DNA of 45,565 bases, taken from positions 1 to 45,565 of the forward strand of contig CADADN010000081.1 of NCBI GenBank assembly GCA_902786665.1. The letters are read 5' to 3'. Origin of the DNA: an uncultured Prevotellaceae bacterium. Lineage in GTDB: Bacteria; Bacteroidota; Bacteroidia; Bacteroidales; Bacteroidaceae. Both the position numbers and the translations under genes were made by a program. The notes below the pieces were generated by a model. It searched no databases. It saw nothing but the letters and a program-made list of their open reading frames with translations, and had not been told where the DNA came from. Of this stretch, positions 15,834-26,900 are shown piece by piece; within the stretch, counting starts at the first letter, position 1, and every line of letters starts with the position of its first letter.

Positions 15834-17510
15834 TCAATCAAGGAATGTTTTTCCTGTGGCATTGAGCACCTCACGTATTCTAGAGAATGGAATGGTGAAT
15901 GTGGGAGTGCCGTAGACATATGCACATATCTCGTAGGAGCCATAAAGGAAGGTCACGCCCTCATTTGTAATCCATGGGTCGGTGCTGGGTGCTGGCAGGT
16001 TGTTTATATTATCGGTAGATAGACATTCAGCCAACTCTTCATCGGTAGTGACTTCAAAATATTTTTTCAGACCATCCTTGAAATCCGGCTGTAGTTGATA
16101 AAGCCCATTTATCATGTCCATGGTGAAGCGTTTCCCGTCTGATTTACGAAAGGTACCACCCGTTGTTGAGCCTAATCCATGAGCGGCACCATCAGACATA
16201 AAATAGGAATTTGAGATATAAGTGACCGCCTTTTCCGTATCATATTTATGCGTAATCTCCACATTTACTACCAAATTTTCTTCATCCACATCGATAATTT
16301 TCTTAACATAATAATTGAAGAAAGCCTCATAGTCGTCGAGGTCGCCTTCATACGTGCCACCAAGTTGCTCGTTGATCCACTCCCGCACATTCTGCACCAA
16401 TATCTTATTGCCCGCCACAGGATATTCAATGGTCAATTTCAACTCACCATCTTGGCCATTGATTTTTGTCTTCCTCGACTCTGTCAGTGTCTTCCATTCG
16501 AATGTCTCCTCCACTTTAAAAAGTTTTCCTTTGAGCAAGGCAATGGTGATGACACCAATTACCAATCCTGCTGCCACTGCCACCCATGCAGGCAGTTTCC
16601 TCCTGCCAGTGCCACTAGAGCCACCTTTTTCTGCAAGGCCATCGTCCTTGCCCTCAAGAATTGCCATCCACTTTGCGACGGTTGCCGGGCGGTCGTGCTT
16701 CATCGGCTGCATGGCAGTCAAGATGGCATTGGCAATATTGAATGAAACGGTGTTTGGAACCGCCATTCCTCCCCTCTGCGAGAGTTCTATGGCGTTTGGC
16801 GGTGTGTTACCAGTAATCATTTTGTAGAGTGTAGCACCCAAGGCATATATATCAGACTGAGGGGAAAACGTTGCCACACCACCCTCATTGTACTGTTCGA
16901 GTGGAGAGTACCCATGGCTAACACCCACCTGTGTGGTAGTGGTTCCGTCGCCTGTTTTGATGTCGTATTGTTTGGAGATGCCAAAGTCGATGAGCATGGT
17001 GCGACCATTCTTAACATCCATCATGATGTTGGCAGGCTTCACATCGAGATGATTGATGCCCTTCTGATGCAGATAAGCCAGTGCATTGGCCACTTTTCCA
17101 ATGATAGAGAGCGCATTCTCCTCGGTCATTGCCCCATACTGTTTAATATGATCGGAAACTGTCACCCCCTCAATATACTCCATGGCATAATATGATGTAC
17201 CATTCTCCTCAAACACATCCATCACCCTGATGATGTTGGGGTGGTTGAGACTCAAAATCATACGTGCCTCTTTGAGGAATTTTATTCTCAGGCGATTGAC
17301 CAATTCCCTGTTTTTCTGAGTGGGAACGGTGACCATGAGTCCATCGCCGCCACGCTCACAAAAATCCTTGAGGAAAAGTTCCTTGATGGCAACTTTCTTT
17401 CCAAACATATTGTGGGTGGCCAAATAGGTGATGCCAAAGCCACCCTGCCCGAGGATTCTCTCGATAGTATATTTGCCGTTTTGTAGTTGGGTATTGCAAG
17501 GAAGGTACAT
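15834..17510 (-). CDS. Transmembrane Ser/Thr protein kinase with DUF3298-like extracytoplasmic domain
   Basis: 558 aa. The cytoplasmic kinase domain (about 13-285) has the glycine loop LGQGGFG (20-26), VAIK (K43), the catalytic loop NHLDVKPAN with D156, DFG at 175-177 and the GYSPLEQY activation segment common in Bacteroidetes kinases. Arginine of HRD is replaced by leucine, so it is a non-RD kinase. A basic linker leads to a membrane helix (about 307-326). The outer domain (340-558) has the DUF3298/RsiV-like pattern, ending in FLYGSYEICAYVYG and TIPFSRIREVL. Divergent from the SIR2-TIR gene with a 290-bp spacer, and preceded by an excellent TTTG-N19-TAACTTTG promoter. It is paralogous to the kinase at 30838. 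Confidence 0.92.
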   Translation of the reverse strand: MYLPCNTQLQNGKYTIERILGQGGFGITYLATHNMFGKKVAIKELFLKDFCERGGDGLMVTVPTQKNRELVNRLRIKFLKEARMILSLNHPNIIRVMDVFEENGTSYYAMEYIEGVTVSDHIKQYGAMTEENALSIIGKVANALAYLHQKGINHLDVKPANIMMDVKNGRTMLIDFGISKQYDIKTGDGTTTTQVGVSHGYSPLEQYNEGGVATFSPQSDIYALGATLYKMITGNTPPNAIELSQRGGMAVPNTVSFNIANAILTAMQPMKHDRPATVAKWMAILEGKDDGLAEKGGSSGTGRRKLPAWVAVAAGLVIGVITIALLKGKLFKVEETFEWKTLTESRKTKINGQDGELKLTIEYPVAGNKILVQNVREWINEQLGGTYEGDLDDYEAFFNYYVKKIIDVDEENLVVNVEITHKYDTEKAVTYISNSYFMSDGAAHGLGSTTGGTFRKSDGKRFTMDMINGLYQLQPDFKDGLKKYFEVTTDEELAECLSTDNINNLPAPSTDPWITNEGVTFLYGSYEICAYVYGTPTFTIPFSRIREVLNATGKTFLD

Positions 17511-17536
17511 AAGCCAGGTGTTTAATGGATTTTCTG

Positions 17537-17567
17537 CAAAGTTAGGCAGTTTTTATGAATAATCAAA
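17537..17567 (-). promoter_or_regulatory. Promoter for the DUF3298 kinase gene
   Basis: On the minus strand TTTG (17564-17567), a 19-bp spacer and TAACTTTG (17537-17544) match both halves of the Bacteroidetes promoter consensus exactly. The ATG is 26 bp downstream. Confidence 0.75.
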
Positions 17568-17744
17568 AAAAACAACGGAACAAAAAACTTTACTCAAGTT
17601 TCGTATGGAAGGAAAGTAAGAAATAAACAAGTAGCTACTTAAAGATTAGGGCCATAATAGACTGTGTAGGAAATCATTATAGGGTGATGAAATTAACAAA
17701 CACCCCTTTGACTCCCCTTTTTTAAACCATTTTGGTAATAAAAA

Positions 17745-17776
17745 CTTGGTGTTTGTGTGATTTTTTGTTATTTTTG
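17745..17776 (+). promoter_or_regulatory. Putative promoter of the SIR2-TIR/STAND operon
   Basis: CTTG (17745-17748), a 20-bp spacer and TATTTTTG (17769-17776) match TTTG-N20-TAnnTTTG with one mismatch. The ATG is at 17801, giving a short leader. Confidence 0.55.
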
Positions 17777-17800
17777 CCGAATCATACAAAAACCTTTGCT

Positions 17801-19147
17801 ATGGATGATTCAAACAACATGATGGGGCCGATTTCCTTCAACGACATCTTTGGCGACCCCACCATCTTCGAAAGCGACGACGAGCCGTTATGGGACAAAC
17901 TGATTGAACAAATCATAGATGGCAACGTGATACCCGTGATTGGTGCCAACCTGCTGATTGACGACAACTCCAACCCCCATCAAGTCATCATCGACTTTCT
18001 TGCCAAGGGATTCCGGCTTTCTACAAAACCCACCAGTTTCTCAGAGTTGGTGTATGACCCCGATTACCTGAAAGCCAACAAAAACAAGGATGAAAATATT
18101 TACTATCAGGTCAACAAGACACTGGCAGGCTACAAGTTCCCCCCTTCAAAGAGTCTGGAGCGCCTGTTGTCCATCCGTCAGTTCCCATTTGTCATCACCA
18201 CAAGTTTCACACCCGTTGTGGAGCAAGTCATGCAAGCCATATGGGGGGAAGAGTTGAAAGTGATGCGTTTCAACAACAATCCTTCTGAGAACAACGACAT
18301 CAAGAGCAGCACAGACCTTCGCAAGCCCACGGTCTATTACATGTTTGGCAAGGTGGGCGAAGGCGCTCACAAATACATGCTGACCGACACCGACATTCTG
18401 GAATTCGTATCCTCCTGGCTCTCGAACACCAACACGAGGCCGAAAAACCTCTTCAACGAGTTGAAGAACAAATATCTGTTGATGCTGGGCAACACCTACG
18501 ACAACTGGCTCTTCAGGTTCATTTGGTATTCGATGCGCAAAAGCAATATGAGTGAAGGAATGTATGCCTACGACCATCTTGACGAGTCGCTCATCCATTT
18601 CCTCGAGCGCACCAAAATCTTCACCAAGATGAACACTGCCGATGTCATAGGACAAATCATCGAACGGCTCAACAAGAAACTCAAGGAGAAAGAGCAAACC
18701 AAATTCGACCGCCCGGAAGAAAACACCGACGTGTTCATTTCCTATTCAAGAGCCGACTCCGACATAGCCGAAAAACTCTATGAGGCACTCACGGCACAAG
18801 GGATACGGGTGTGGTACGACCGGCAGAACCTCACCTTCGGAGGCAACTTCATGGAAGAGATACGCAAGGCCATACGCACGACGAAATATTTCGTACCCAT
18901 CCTCTCTTCCAACATCATCAAGGAGAAGGACGAATCACATGTCTACCGCAACGAATGGGACCAAGCCATCGAGGTGGCCATCAGCATGGGCCGCAAGTTC
19001 ATCATACCACTTGCCGAGCAAGGCTTCGACTTCTATAAAGCCGCCCTCCCCGAAAAGCTGCAAAAACATAACGCCATCGTCTTTGAAGGAATCCATGGCA
19101 TCAACGTTGCTGCAGAGGAAATCACACACGCCATGAACCAAAACTGA
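17801..19147 (+). CDS. SIR2-like/TIR domain protein
   Basis: 448 aa, cytoplasmic. Start at MDDSNNMM; the upstream in-frame ATG at 17732 precedes the predicted promoter. The N-terminal part (about 35-290) follows the SIR2-like order: NVIPVIGANLL, FVITTSFTPVVEQ (equivalent to TTNYDxxLE), VYYMFGKVGEG (usually LHG), and YLLMLGNTYDNWLFRF (usually LLFxGYSxxD). The asparagine and histidine expected in an active SIR2 NADase appear replaced. The C-terminal TIR domain (308-445) starts TDVFISYSRAD and keeps WYDRQNL and the glutamate E385 in YRNEWDQA expected for NAD+ cleavage. The STAND NTPase gene starts 3 bp after the stop. Role inferred: NAD-consuming effector of the adjacent NTPase. Confidence 0.9.
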   Translation: MDDSNNMMGPISFNDIFGDPTIFESDDEPLWDKLIEQIIDGNVIPVIGANLLIDDNSNPHQVIIDFLAKGFRLSTKPTSFSELVYDPDYLKANKNKDENIYYQVNKTLAGYKFPPSKSLERLLSIRQFPFVITTSFTPVVEQVMQAIWGEELKVMRFNNNPSENNDIKSSTDLRKPTVYYMFGKVGEGAHKYMLTDTDILEFVSSWLSNTNTRPKNLFNELKNKYLLMLGNTYDNWLFRFIWYSMRKSNMSEGMYAYDHLDESLIHFLERTKIFTKMNTADVIGQIIERLNKKLKEKEQTKFDRPEENTDVFISYSRADSDIAEKLYEALTAQGIRVWYDRQNLTFGGNFMEEIRKAIRTTKYFVPILSSNIIKEKDESHVYRNEWDQAIEVAISMGRKFIIPLAEQGFDFYKAALPEKLQKHNAIVFEGIHGINVAAEEITHAMNQN

Positions 19148-19150
19148 ACA

Positions 19151-22100
19151 ATGATGGAAGAGACCAGAAGAAACAACCCATGGCTGGGCCTGGAGTCATA
19201 CAAGGAAGGCGAAATCCTATACGGACGCGACGAAGACATCCGTGACTTGACCCAGAGCGTACTCAACGACACCGACACCCTGCTCTACGGAAGGAGCGGA
19301 ATAGGAAAGTCGTCGATTCTCAATGCCGGCGTCATACCAGCGGCAAGGCGAAACGGGTTCCACCCCGTCCTCGTGCGCTTCTCACACAAGGAGCAACATT
19401 CCTACCTGCACCAAATAAGGGAGGTCATCGCCAAGGACATCGACATCAGGGAAGTGGTGCCTTGCAAGGACGAAGACAAGGAGTCGCTCTATGAGTTCTT
19501 CCACAGGCATACATTCCATGGCACTGATGGCGAGCGGGTGAAGTTGCTGGTCATCTTCGACCAGTTTGAGGAAATCTTCACCTTGCAGGAGAACGAGCAG
19601 AAGAAGAAACGATTCTTTGCCGAGCTGGCAGACCTGCTGAACGACGTGAAGCCTACCTATATGCAAAACGAGGTGGTGAAGCAAGCAGACAACCAAGAAG
19701 TGTTCGACTTGTCGGATGCCAACGCCTTCGACAACTTGTTTGATGCATTGAACCTCGGTGGAGGAACCGACACCCCCGACTACGTCATCGACAACGAGAT
19801 ACACATGGTCTTCACCATCCGTGAGGACTTCCTGTCGGAATTCGAGTATTACACGGCCTCCATCCCATCGCTGAAGCAGAACAGATACGGCCTTCGACCC
19901 ATCAACGAGAACCAGGCCGCACAAATCATCCTCAACCCCGTGCCAGGCCTCATCGACAAGGAGGTGGCAAGACTCGTCATCGAGAAAGTCACCGGCAGAA
20001 GTGACTTCTCACTCGATGGAAACCCGGAGATAGAGGTGGACTCCGCCGTGCTCTCCCTTTACCTCAACCGCCTTTACGAAGCGAAAGAGGATGAACACAT
20101 CACCGCGCAACTGGTGGAGCAGAAAGGTGGTGAAATCATCGCCGACTTCTACCTTGACGCCATCTCCGGAATCTCAGAATCGACCGTGGAGTACCTTGAA
20201 GACATGCTCCTCAACGGGCAGAACCGCCGTGACAACATCACCGTATTCGACGCCATCAACGACGGCCATGCCACGGAGGAAGAACTCGACATCCTCTGCA
20301 ACAAGAAGAAAATCCTACGACAGTTCAATTATGCCGGAGACTTGCGCATAGAGTACGTCCACGATATCCTCTGCCCGGTGGTGAAAGCCCACAAGGACGA
20401 GCGCATGAGACTGAAGGAAGAGGAGGAAGAGCGCAGACGACAGGAAGAGGAAAAGCAAAGAATCCTTCGAGAAGAGGAAGAAAAGCGGCGTGAGATAGAA
20501 CGGAAGGCAGAAGCAGAAAGAGCGGAGATGCAAGCCCAGGCGCTGCGTGCGAAACGTCGAAACCGTAGCAGGCTCTTAGCTCTAGGTTCCGTGGTTCTCC
20601 TTCTCCTAGCTGGCGTACTCGGTTATTGGTGGTACTATGTCTATGAGCGTGCTTCCTATTATGCTACTTTCGAGCGTGTCAATGGATGGCCGAAGGGTGT
20701 GGGAAAGGAATTGTCGAAAGCTGAGATGAGCAGCACTCCGTTGTATTACAAACTCACACACAGAGGATATAAGAATCATGACACCGACGTGGAGGTGTGC
20801 TCTTCCAATAGAGCCCTGCCCGTAGGCAAGCCACGTGTTGAAACTCTCTTGGTGAACGACAAGGATGTAAAAGAGGCCAAGACATTTTACGACTTGCTAT
20901 GCTATGTCACCTTCATCCGTTTCGTTGAAGGAGAGGATGGGATGATCAGCAAGGAAATTTATGAAGATGAAAATAAGTCCGTGCTTTTCATCATCGACTA
21001 TTTCCATTTAAGTGAAAGAGAGGCTTGGTGCCAATACGTTACTCCAAATGGCCAGGCCATGAAACTTCGCGACTCGGGCATAGACCGTATCAAGCTGTCA
21101 CTACATAAGAATTTGGATAACAAGAAAGATCCCTTCAATGGTCATGTGGAATCACTTCGATTTTACGACGCTTTCGAGATATGCCAATCTGCGGCAGATA
21201 GCATATACGGATACTCGTATCGTTTCATCGATGAAAACACCAGATACCGTTATGCATTGGATGAATATGGGCGACCTCAGCAAGCGGTATACAATGTGGT
21301 GATGACCCGAAAAGATGGAGAAAAAGAAGAGGTGGCTTATGGAAAGGTCACCAGCATCAACGACAGCATTCTTGAAGCACCTGGCCCTCAAGGGTATGGC
21401 AAAGCAGTCACTCAAGGCGATGTCACTCAATTCTATCTACCAGACAAAGACAAACCAATAGCCACCCGAGAGGTGAAACGCGACGAATTGGGAAATGTCA
21501 TAGAAGAGAAAACCAAAGGGGACTTGCCTATTCCTGCGTTAGTCAAATATTCCTATGACCCCAAAACAGGATACATGAACAGTTTCGAGAAACTTGATGC
21601 GAAAGGCAATCCTTTTGTATCACCAAATGACAGCATCTATAAAAAGCATTGGCAATATTCCGACGAAGGCGAGATAACACTTGAGGAGCATTGGGATGTC
21701 GACGACAAGAAGGTTTACCTGCATAAGGTCACCATCACGCCAAAAATGACAATCGACCAATTGGAGGATGTCGCCAACAATGTTTTCCTTACCACAATCG
21801 ACTCCTTATTTGCCGACTCTTCCAAGGTCTGCTATTATGGAAGAGAAGGCGAACCTGTAAATCATACAATCGTGGAGGGCGACGACACCATCATGTGCCA
21901 TAGAATCGAGACCAAGACGGGGAAGGGTATCATCACCAAGTATCACTACACTCTTAATGAGAAAGGGGCTGTCATCCCAAGCCCAAAATCATTAAGGAAA
22001 AATGGCAAAGTAATCTCATATTATTGTCGAGAGGAGGGATATGACAAGAATAACAATATGATTTTTTACAGACTTCTCGACGTGGATGGCACAATTATCA

Positions 22101-22750
22101 AATCGATGATGTCTTTCTACCAAAACGGTCAGTTTGTAGCACGAGCCGCGATGGGAGTGGATGGCAATCCCGTGAGATGCCCTGACTGGGAAGAAGAAGG
22201 TTACGCTTATTACAAGCTCTATATCAAAATGGACCTTAACAAACAATATGTAAGTGTCAAAGCCGTCGATGAAAGGGAGGTACCAAGCGTTTTCTTCGAT
22301 GTATCAAACAAATTATACATGACCATTTCGTATGAAGATTATAGAAACAAATATATTTTAACAGACAATGGAGCCAAGATTAAAATCAAGAATTCCTATA
22401 AACAATATTCTTTGGATATAGCGAAAGACATCACCAAAGTCCAACTTCCCTATCTGCATATCCTCGACAAGAAAAGCACGTTGTATGCTGCTGGATTGCG
22501 AGATGGAGACAGAATCATCGGCCTTGGGTCTTGGAAACAAGGCATGGCCAACACCCTTTTCGAATCGCAATGGCAAAAGATGGAAAACAGCTCAATGACC
22601 ATCACCGTGCTGCGCCCGAAAGGTCGTGGTTTTGAAACCATCACCAAGGAATTGACAAGGGGTGATGCCAACCAAGAGGAGTGTCACATCTTAGCCCTCA
22701 CCATAGATGAAGAAGAACAAATCAATAAATATTTGAACCCATGGCCATGA
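19151..22750 (+). CDS. Membrane-anchored nSTAND1-type NTPase with extracytoplasmic module and PDZ-like domain
   Basis: 1199 aa. NPWLGLESYKEGEILYGRDEDI followed by Walker A GRSGIGKSS (47-55) and Walker B LLVIFDQFEE (132-141) identify the novel STAND family 1; TIREDFLSEFEYY is the next conserved segment. A charged coiled coil (about 408-470, rich in EEERRRQEEE) leads to a membrane helix (about 474-496). The 700 residues beyond have YD/DxxG-type repeats (YDPKTGYMNSFEKLDAKGNP) and a C-terminal PDZ-like domain (about 1101-1170, YAAGLRDGDRIIGLG). STAND NTPases oligomerise on sensing a trigger; here the sensor would lie outside the inner membrane and the NTPase inside. It is coupled to the TIR gene upstream and overlaps the next gene by ATGA. 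Confidence 0.92.
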   Translation: MMEETRRNNPWLGLESYKEGEILYGRDEDIRDLTQSVLNDTDTLLYGRSGIGKSSILNAGVIPAARRNGFHPVLVRFSHKEQHSYLHQIREVIAKDIDIREVVPCKDEDKESLYEFFHRHTFHGTDGERVKLLVIFDQFEEIFTLQENEQKKKRFFAELADLLNDVKPTYMQNEVVKQADNQEVFDLSDANAFDNLFDALNLGGGTDTPDYVIDNEIHMVFTIREDFLSEFEYYTASIPSLKQNRYGLRPINENQAAQIILNPVPGLIDKEVARLVIEKVTGRSDFSLDGNPEIEVDSAVLSLYLNRLYEAKEDEHITAQLVEQKGGEIIADFYLDAISGISESTVEYLEDMLLNGQNRRDNITVFDAINDGHATEEELDILCNKKKILRQFNYAGDLRIEYVHDILCPVVKAHKDERMRLKEEEEERRRQEEEKQRILREEEEKRREIERKAEAERAEMQAQALRAKRRNRSRLLALGSVVLLLLAGVLGYWWYYVYERASYYATFERVNGWPKGVGKELSKAEMSSTPLYYKLTHRGYKNHDTDVEVCSSNRALPVGKPRVETLLVNDKDVKEAKTFYDLLCYVTFIRFVEGEDGMISKEIYEDENKSVLFIIDYFHLSEREAWCQYVTPNGQAMKLRDSGIDRIKLSLHKNLDNKKDPFNGHVESLRFYDAFEICQSAADSIYGYSYRFIDENTRYRYALDEYGRPQQAVYNVVMTRKDGEKEEVAYGKVTSINDSILEAPGPQGYGKAVTQGDVTQFYLPDKDKPIATREVKRDELGNVIEEKTKGDLPIPALVKYSYDPKTGYMNSFEKLDAKGNPFVSPNDSIYKKHWQYSDEGEITLEEHWDVDDKKVYLHKVTITPKMTIDQLEDVANNVFLTTIDSLFADSSKVCYYGREGEPVNHTIVEGDDTIMCHRIETKTGKGIITKYHYTLNEKGAVIPSPKSLRKNGKVISYYCREEGYDKNNNMIFYRLLDVDGTIIKSMMSFYQNGQFVARAAMGVDGNPVRCPDWEEEGYAYYKLYIKMDLNKQYVSVKAVDEREVPSVFFDVSNKLYMTISYEDYRNKYILTDNGAKIKIKNSYKQYSLDIAKDITKVQLPYLHILDKKSTLYAAGLRDGDRIIGLGSWKQGMANTLFESQWQKMENSSMTITVLRPKGRGFETITKELTRGDANQEECHILALTIDEEEQINKYLNPWP

Positions 22751-23931
22751 GAAAAGCTTGTTTCATCATCACCTTGCTGATGATACTGGCGAATGATGCT
22801 TTATATGCCCAGATACGTTCCATACCTGCCATCACCATAGCCAGACAACAAAGAAAAAACCAAAGCACACACCTTGACTTGAAGAAAAACTATGGGAATG
22901 CAACCACAAAGCAAACAACAAAAAAGGGAACACCCAAGAAAAGAGTCAAGGCCACCCCTGTTACAAGTGAGCAAATCGACTACGCCCTTTACCGAGGACT
23001 CGTCAGGAAACACACATGGTATGAAGGCCAAGGGGCGCCCATTAGCGAAGAGGTGGCTCGACATCTTCCTGTATATTATAAACTTTCGATGAAAAACGAC
23101 AAGGGGCATTGGCAACTTGTAGAGGCGATGCACCAAGACACCCTTACATGCCAACATGGACAAGGCACCTACGTGCTCGACAAATACAACGACAAGGACG
23201 AGGACAGCAAGGAGTGGAGGGAGAGACTGAACACCGTGGCACAATGGCTGTTCATCGCCGACCTCAGCGGCAACGAGGTGGTGGAAGAACGGGCTTACGA
23301 CAAAGATGGCGACCTTGTCTATAGCTTCATCCCGGTAAGAAACGCCGACGGGAGGGTGACAGGCAGTTACAACGACGCCTGGGGATTACCCGTGGACATG
23401 CGCGAAGACAAAGCGAACACTTATGGCAGCGTGGTGCGCATCACCTATGACCAATGTGGGCGCGACAGCATCATCGACTTCCTCGATGGAGAAGGACTGC
23501 GGAAATACAACACCAACAGAGTGGACCAACAACGCTACCTGTATGACGACAAAGACAGGGTCGTGCTCGTCACGTCACACAACATGGTGGGGGATTATGC
23601 CAACGACAACTGGGGAAACTGTGGAAACCGATATGACTACGACGATGAGGGTGGCAAATACTCTGTGACAAGGGTCAACAAGAATCTTGCTCCCATGAAG
23701 ATGCCATCACTAAGGGCTGACGGCACCCGCACGTTCACACGATGCGAATACAAAAGGGATGAATGGGGGCGTGAGGTGGAGGCCGTCATAACGGATGCCA
23801 ACGGCAAACCCGACACCACAACCACGGGAATCCATAAAATCTTGTACCAATATGACGACAAGGGCAAACTGCTTGCCACCATCTACCAAAATCTCAACGG
23901 AGAAACGCTAAAAGAGGAAGACGTTCGCTGA
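22747..23931 (+). CDS. Secreted protein sharing the extracytoplasmic module of the STAND protein
   Basis: 394 aa from the ATG of an ATGA overlap with the NTPase stop (an ATG at 22741 is also possible). Signal peptide MRKACFIITLLMILANDALYAQ, then a basic low-complexity stretch. The body has the segment GQGAPISEEVARHLPVYYKL, matching GWPKGVGKELS...LYYKL of the STAND protein and FEPLGILTKEQAL of the next protein, followed by YD-like strands (YDKDGDLVYSF, YDDKGKLLATIYQNLNGE) and DNWGNCG. It corresponds to the N-terminal half of the downstream 1112-aa protein and lacks its PDZ-like and C-terminal parts. No catalytic motif seen; a binding or ligand role is inferred. Confidence 0.85.
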   Translation: MRKACFIITLLMILANDALYAQIRSIPAITIARQQRKNQSTHLDLKKNYGNATTKQTTKKGTPKKRVKATPVTSEQIDYALYRGLVRKHTWYEGQGAPISEEVARHLPVYYKLSMKNDKGHWQLVEAMHQDTLTCQHGQGTYVLDKYNDKDEDSKEWRERLNTVAQWLFIADLSGNEVVEERAYDKDGDLVYSFIPVRNADGRVTGSYNDAWGLPVDMREDKANTYGSVVRITYDQCGRDSIIDFLDGEGLRKYNTNRVDQQRYLYDDKDRVVLVTSHNMVGDYANDNWGNCGNRYDYDDEGGKYSVTRVNKNLAPMKMPSLRADGTRTFTRCEYKRDEWGREVEAVITDANGKPDTTTTGIHKILYQYDDKGKLLATIYQNLNGETLKEEDVR

Positions 23932-23945
23932 AAAAACAAATCATC

Positions 23946-26900
23946 ATGAGAAGAACCATCACCATCATCATATTGTCATTTTTCGCCATATTGACAACAA
24001 ACGCTCAAACTTTGCACATACCCAAGAATGCCAATACAAGGACGACTCGCCAAAAAGGGGTTCGTGACGACATTCCTGTAAAAGGAAAGCCACAAAAATC
24101 CAAGGCCGCAACTCCAAACCATCAGCCATCTTCTTCAAGAATGGGAAGCCATCCTGCTCCGCCCAAGGCCGGCAGTGCGACAAAGCCTGATGCTGTCAAC
24201 AAGGGAAACCAGAAAACAACGACACCTGACACGGTATACAGCCATATGACCAAGAAGCAACATGGGTGGTTCGAGCCGTTAGGCATTCTAACCAAGGAGC
24301 AAGCTTTGCATCGCGACTACTCCTACCGCTTCACCAATCGCAATGCTCAAGGCCATTGGTGCAAGATGGAAATAATTGACGGTTATGGTCATCATACAAC
24401 AACTGGCAATTTCAACCCCTATATCCTCAAGCTGAATGCTTTGCAGACAGACACATTGGCCAACCAAGAATGGGCGGAGAAAGTAAAGGCATCGTGCATC
24501 TATGAGTCTATCCCCGACCCCATGGGAACGAAGGTCATCCAAGAAAGAGCCTACGATGCTGACATGAATGTGCTCTACATCTTTTCACAAACACCCATTG
24601 GCAAGGCACCGAATGGTCGCCAGCAATACGTTGGTTCCTACAAGGACATCCATGGCCTGCCGGCAGAGATGCGCAAGGACACCACCGGCACATACACCTA
24701 CGGCACCCTCGTCATGCTCACCGAGGACCAATGGGGCAATGACTCCATCATCCAATACATGGACGCCAAAGGACGGAAGAAACTCAATTCCGATGGTGTG
24801 CCAATGGAAATCTACGTGTATGACAAGGAAGGACATTACCTCAAGCAAATATCTTGCGACGAGGATGGCAAGCCAATGATAGACAATTGGGGTAATTGCG
24901 GGCTTGAAGTCACATGGAACAAGGACCACACCATTGCATCTATCATGTACATGGATGCAAATTGGAAGCCCATGCCGATGCCTGATTTGCGAGAAACATT
25001 CTACAGGAAAGGGGTGACAAAAATCATCTTTCAATATGATGAATACAAAAGAATTACCAAAGAAATATTTGTGAACAGCAAAGACGAGCCAGATGTCAAC
25101 AACCTTGGCGTACACAAAACCACCTACTCTTATGATGACAAGGGAAACTTGACATGCATGCGTTCTTTAAATAAAGAAGGGCATCTAACTCCTTCTGACG
25201 ATTCACAAACTGCCATTACAAAATTCACCTACACCAAGGATGGGAAGCATGAGAATTTCACTATTTTTGACAAGGACGAGCAACCTTGCTCAACACCAGG
25301 CTTTTTCTCACGCATTCATTATGAGTATGACGACCAAGGAAAGCAAATCCTTGTTGAAAAATATGAGATGCAGAATGGCAAGGAGTATCTGGTTGTGAAG
25401 GAATATTATGGAGACACCTATAAATATGACTTGAATTACGATGGAAGCTATCGCGTGGATTCAATGGACCATAAGGGAAGGATTGTCTATACAGGATGGT
25501 TTGACAAAGACGGGAAGCGACAAACATATGAAGGCAAAGCTTATGAAAGAACCGTTTATATGGACGAGGGCGACAAAACCACTTATATACAGACTGAATA
25601 TGATGAGGAAGGAAAGCCTGCAAAAGATGGAAATGGGATATCCAGATATAAATGCGTAGTGGATTCTGTGAATCTTACAAAAGAAAATTGCCGTTACGAC
25701 TTGGATAATAATTTGGTAGAATGCTATATTCATCAATTTGACAAGGGGTTCAACAATATTGTTGCCCAATATGATGTGAATGCTTTTGGGACAAAGGCAA
25801 GATGTGGAGGGTCGTCAGACGTAAGTTACTACAAGGCAGATGTCCTCTATAAGCCCAAAGGTGGATTCGCTTCGTTTATTGGCAAAGATGAGTTTGATGA
25901 ACCCGAATACATCGTGACCCCGACAATCATTTATTACTACAAGAGAATGACAAAAGGAGATGATGTCGCATATGATGAGAACAATCACGTGATATCTGAT
26001 TTCGATGAGCTAAAAGACAAGTTACCCAAAGCGATGAGCATCGAAGTTGTCGACAGCACGGCATACCGCTTAGGGATACGCGACAATGACATCATCCTGC
26101 TCTATGGCAATTATTACAATGATTTGGAACAAACATCCTCTTATAATGATTTCAGAAGCGACTGGACGATTCACAACGTGCTCGATGGCGGAAAAACTAA
26201 CAGGATGGTGGTGTTCCGCATAGAGGATGCCAAAAACAACCAATACGGCCTGATGGAAATTGATGGTCTAAAGGGCACGCCTTCTGAATTGGGATTCATC
26301 ACCCACATCCGCTTCCTCACTGAAAAACAGAAATCGAGGATTTTGCAAGCCATCGACGACAACATGTCTTCCAGTCATCCTCTTATCTCATCTGCCGACA
26401 GGAGCAAAGTAGATTTGCAGGGGGACAACCTCATCGTCATAGCCTATAATGACATGTTCAGGTCAGAGAGGAACACACCCTATGCACGGCAAATCACCGA
26501 CCATGCCATCCTCTTAGGTGCATGTGCCAAAGACTGGGAAATGTCGTGGTCGATGCAGAAAGGAAGCACTGATGATCTTGACCTCATTTCTTATACAAGG
26601 AAAAAGGGTCTGCCCGTTCTGCCAGTCACTGATTTCTTCTTTGCAAAGGACAAGGAAAGAATGGTCACCTTGACGACGAACGAATTCAATTCAGGCTTCC
26701 ATTATTATACCAAAACCGTCTCGGATGAATATTTCAACAAATTGTTGAATTTAAGTAAAGAGACAGAGAAATTGATGGAGAAGAAGATGACCGGCCCATC
26801 CCTGTTCTCAACAAAAGACTTGTGCGGACGTTGGCAAATTGACAATGAGGTGTTAGGTGATACGTTACCAATAGGATATCTCCAATTGGCAAAGGATGGC

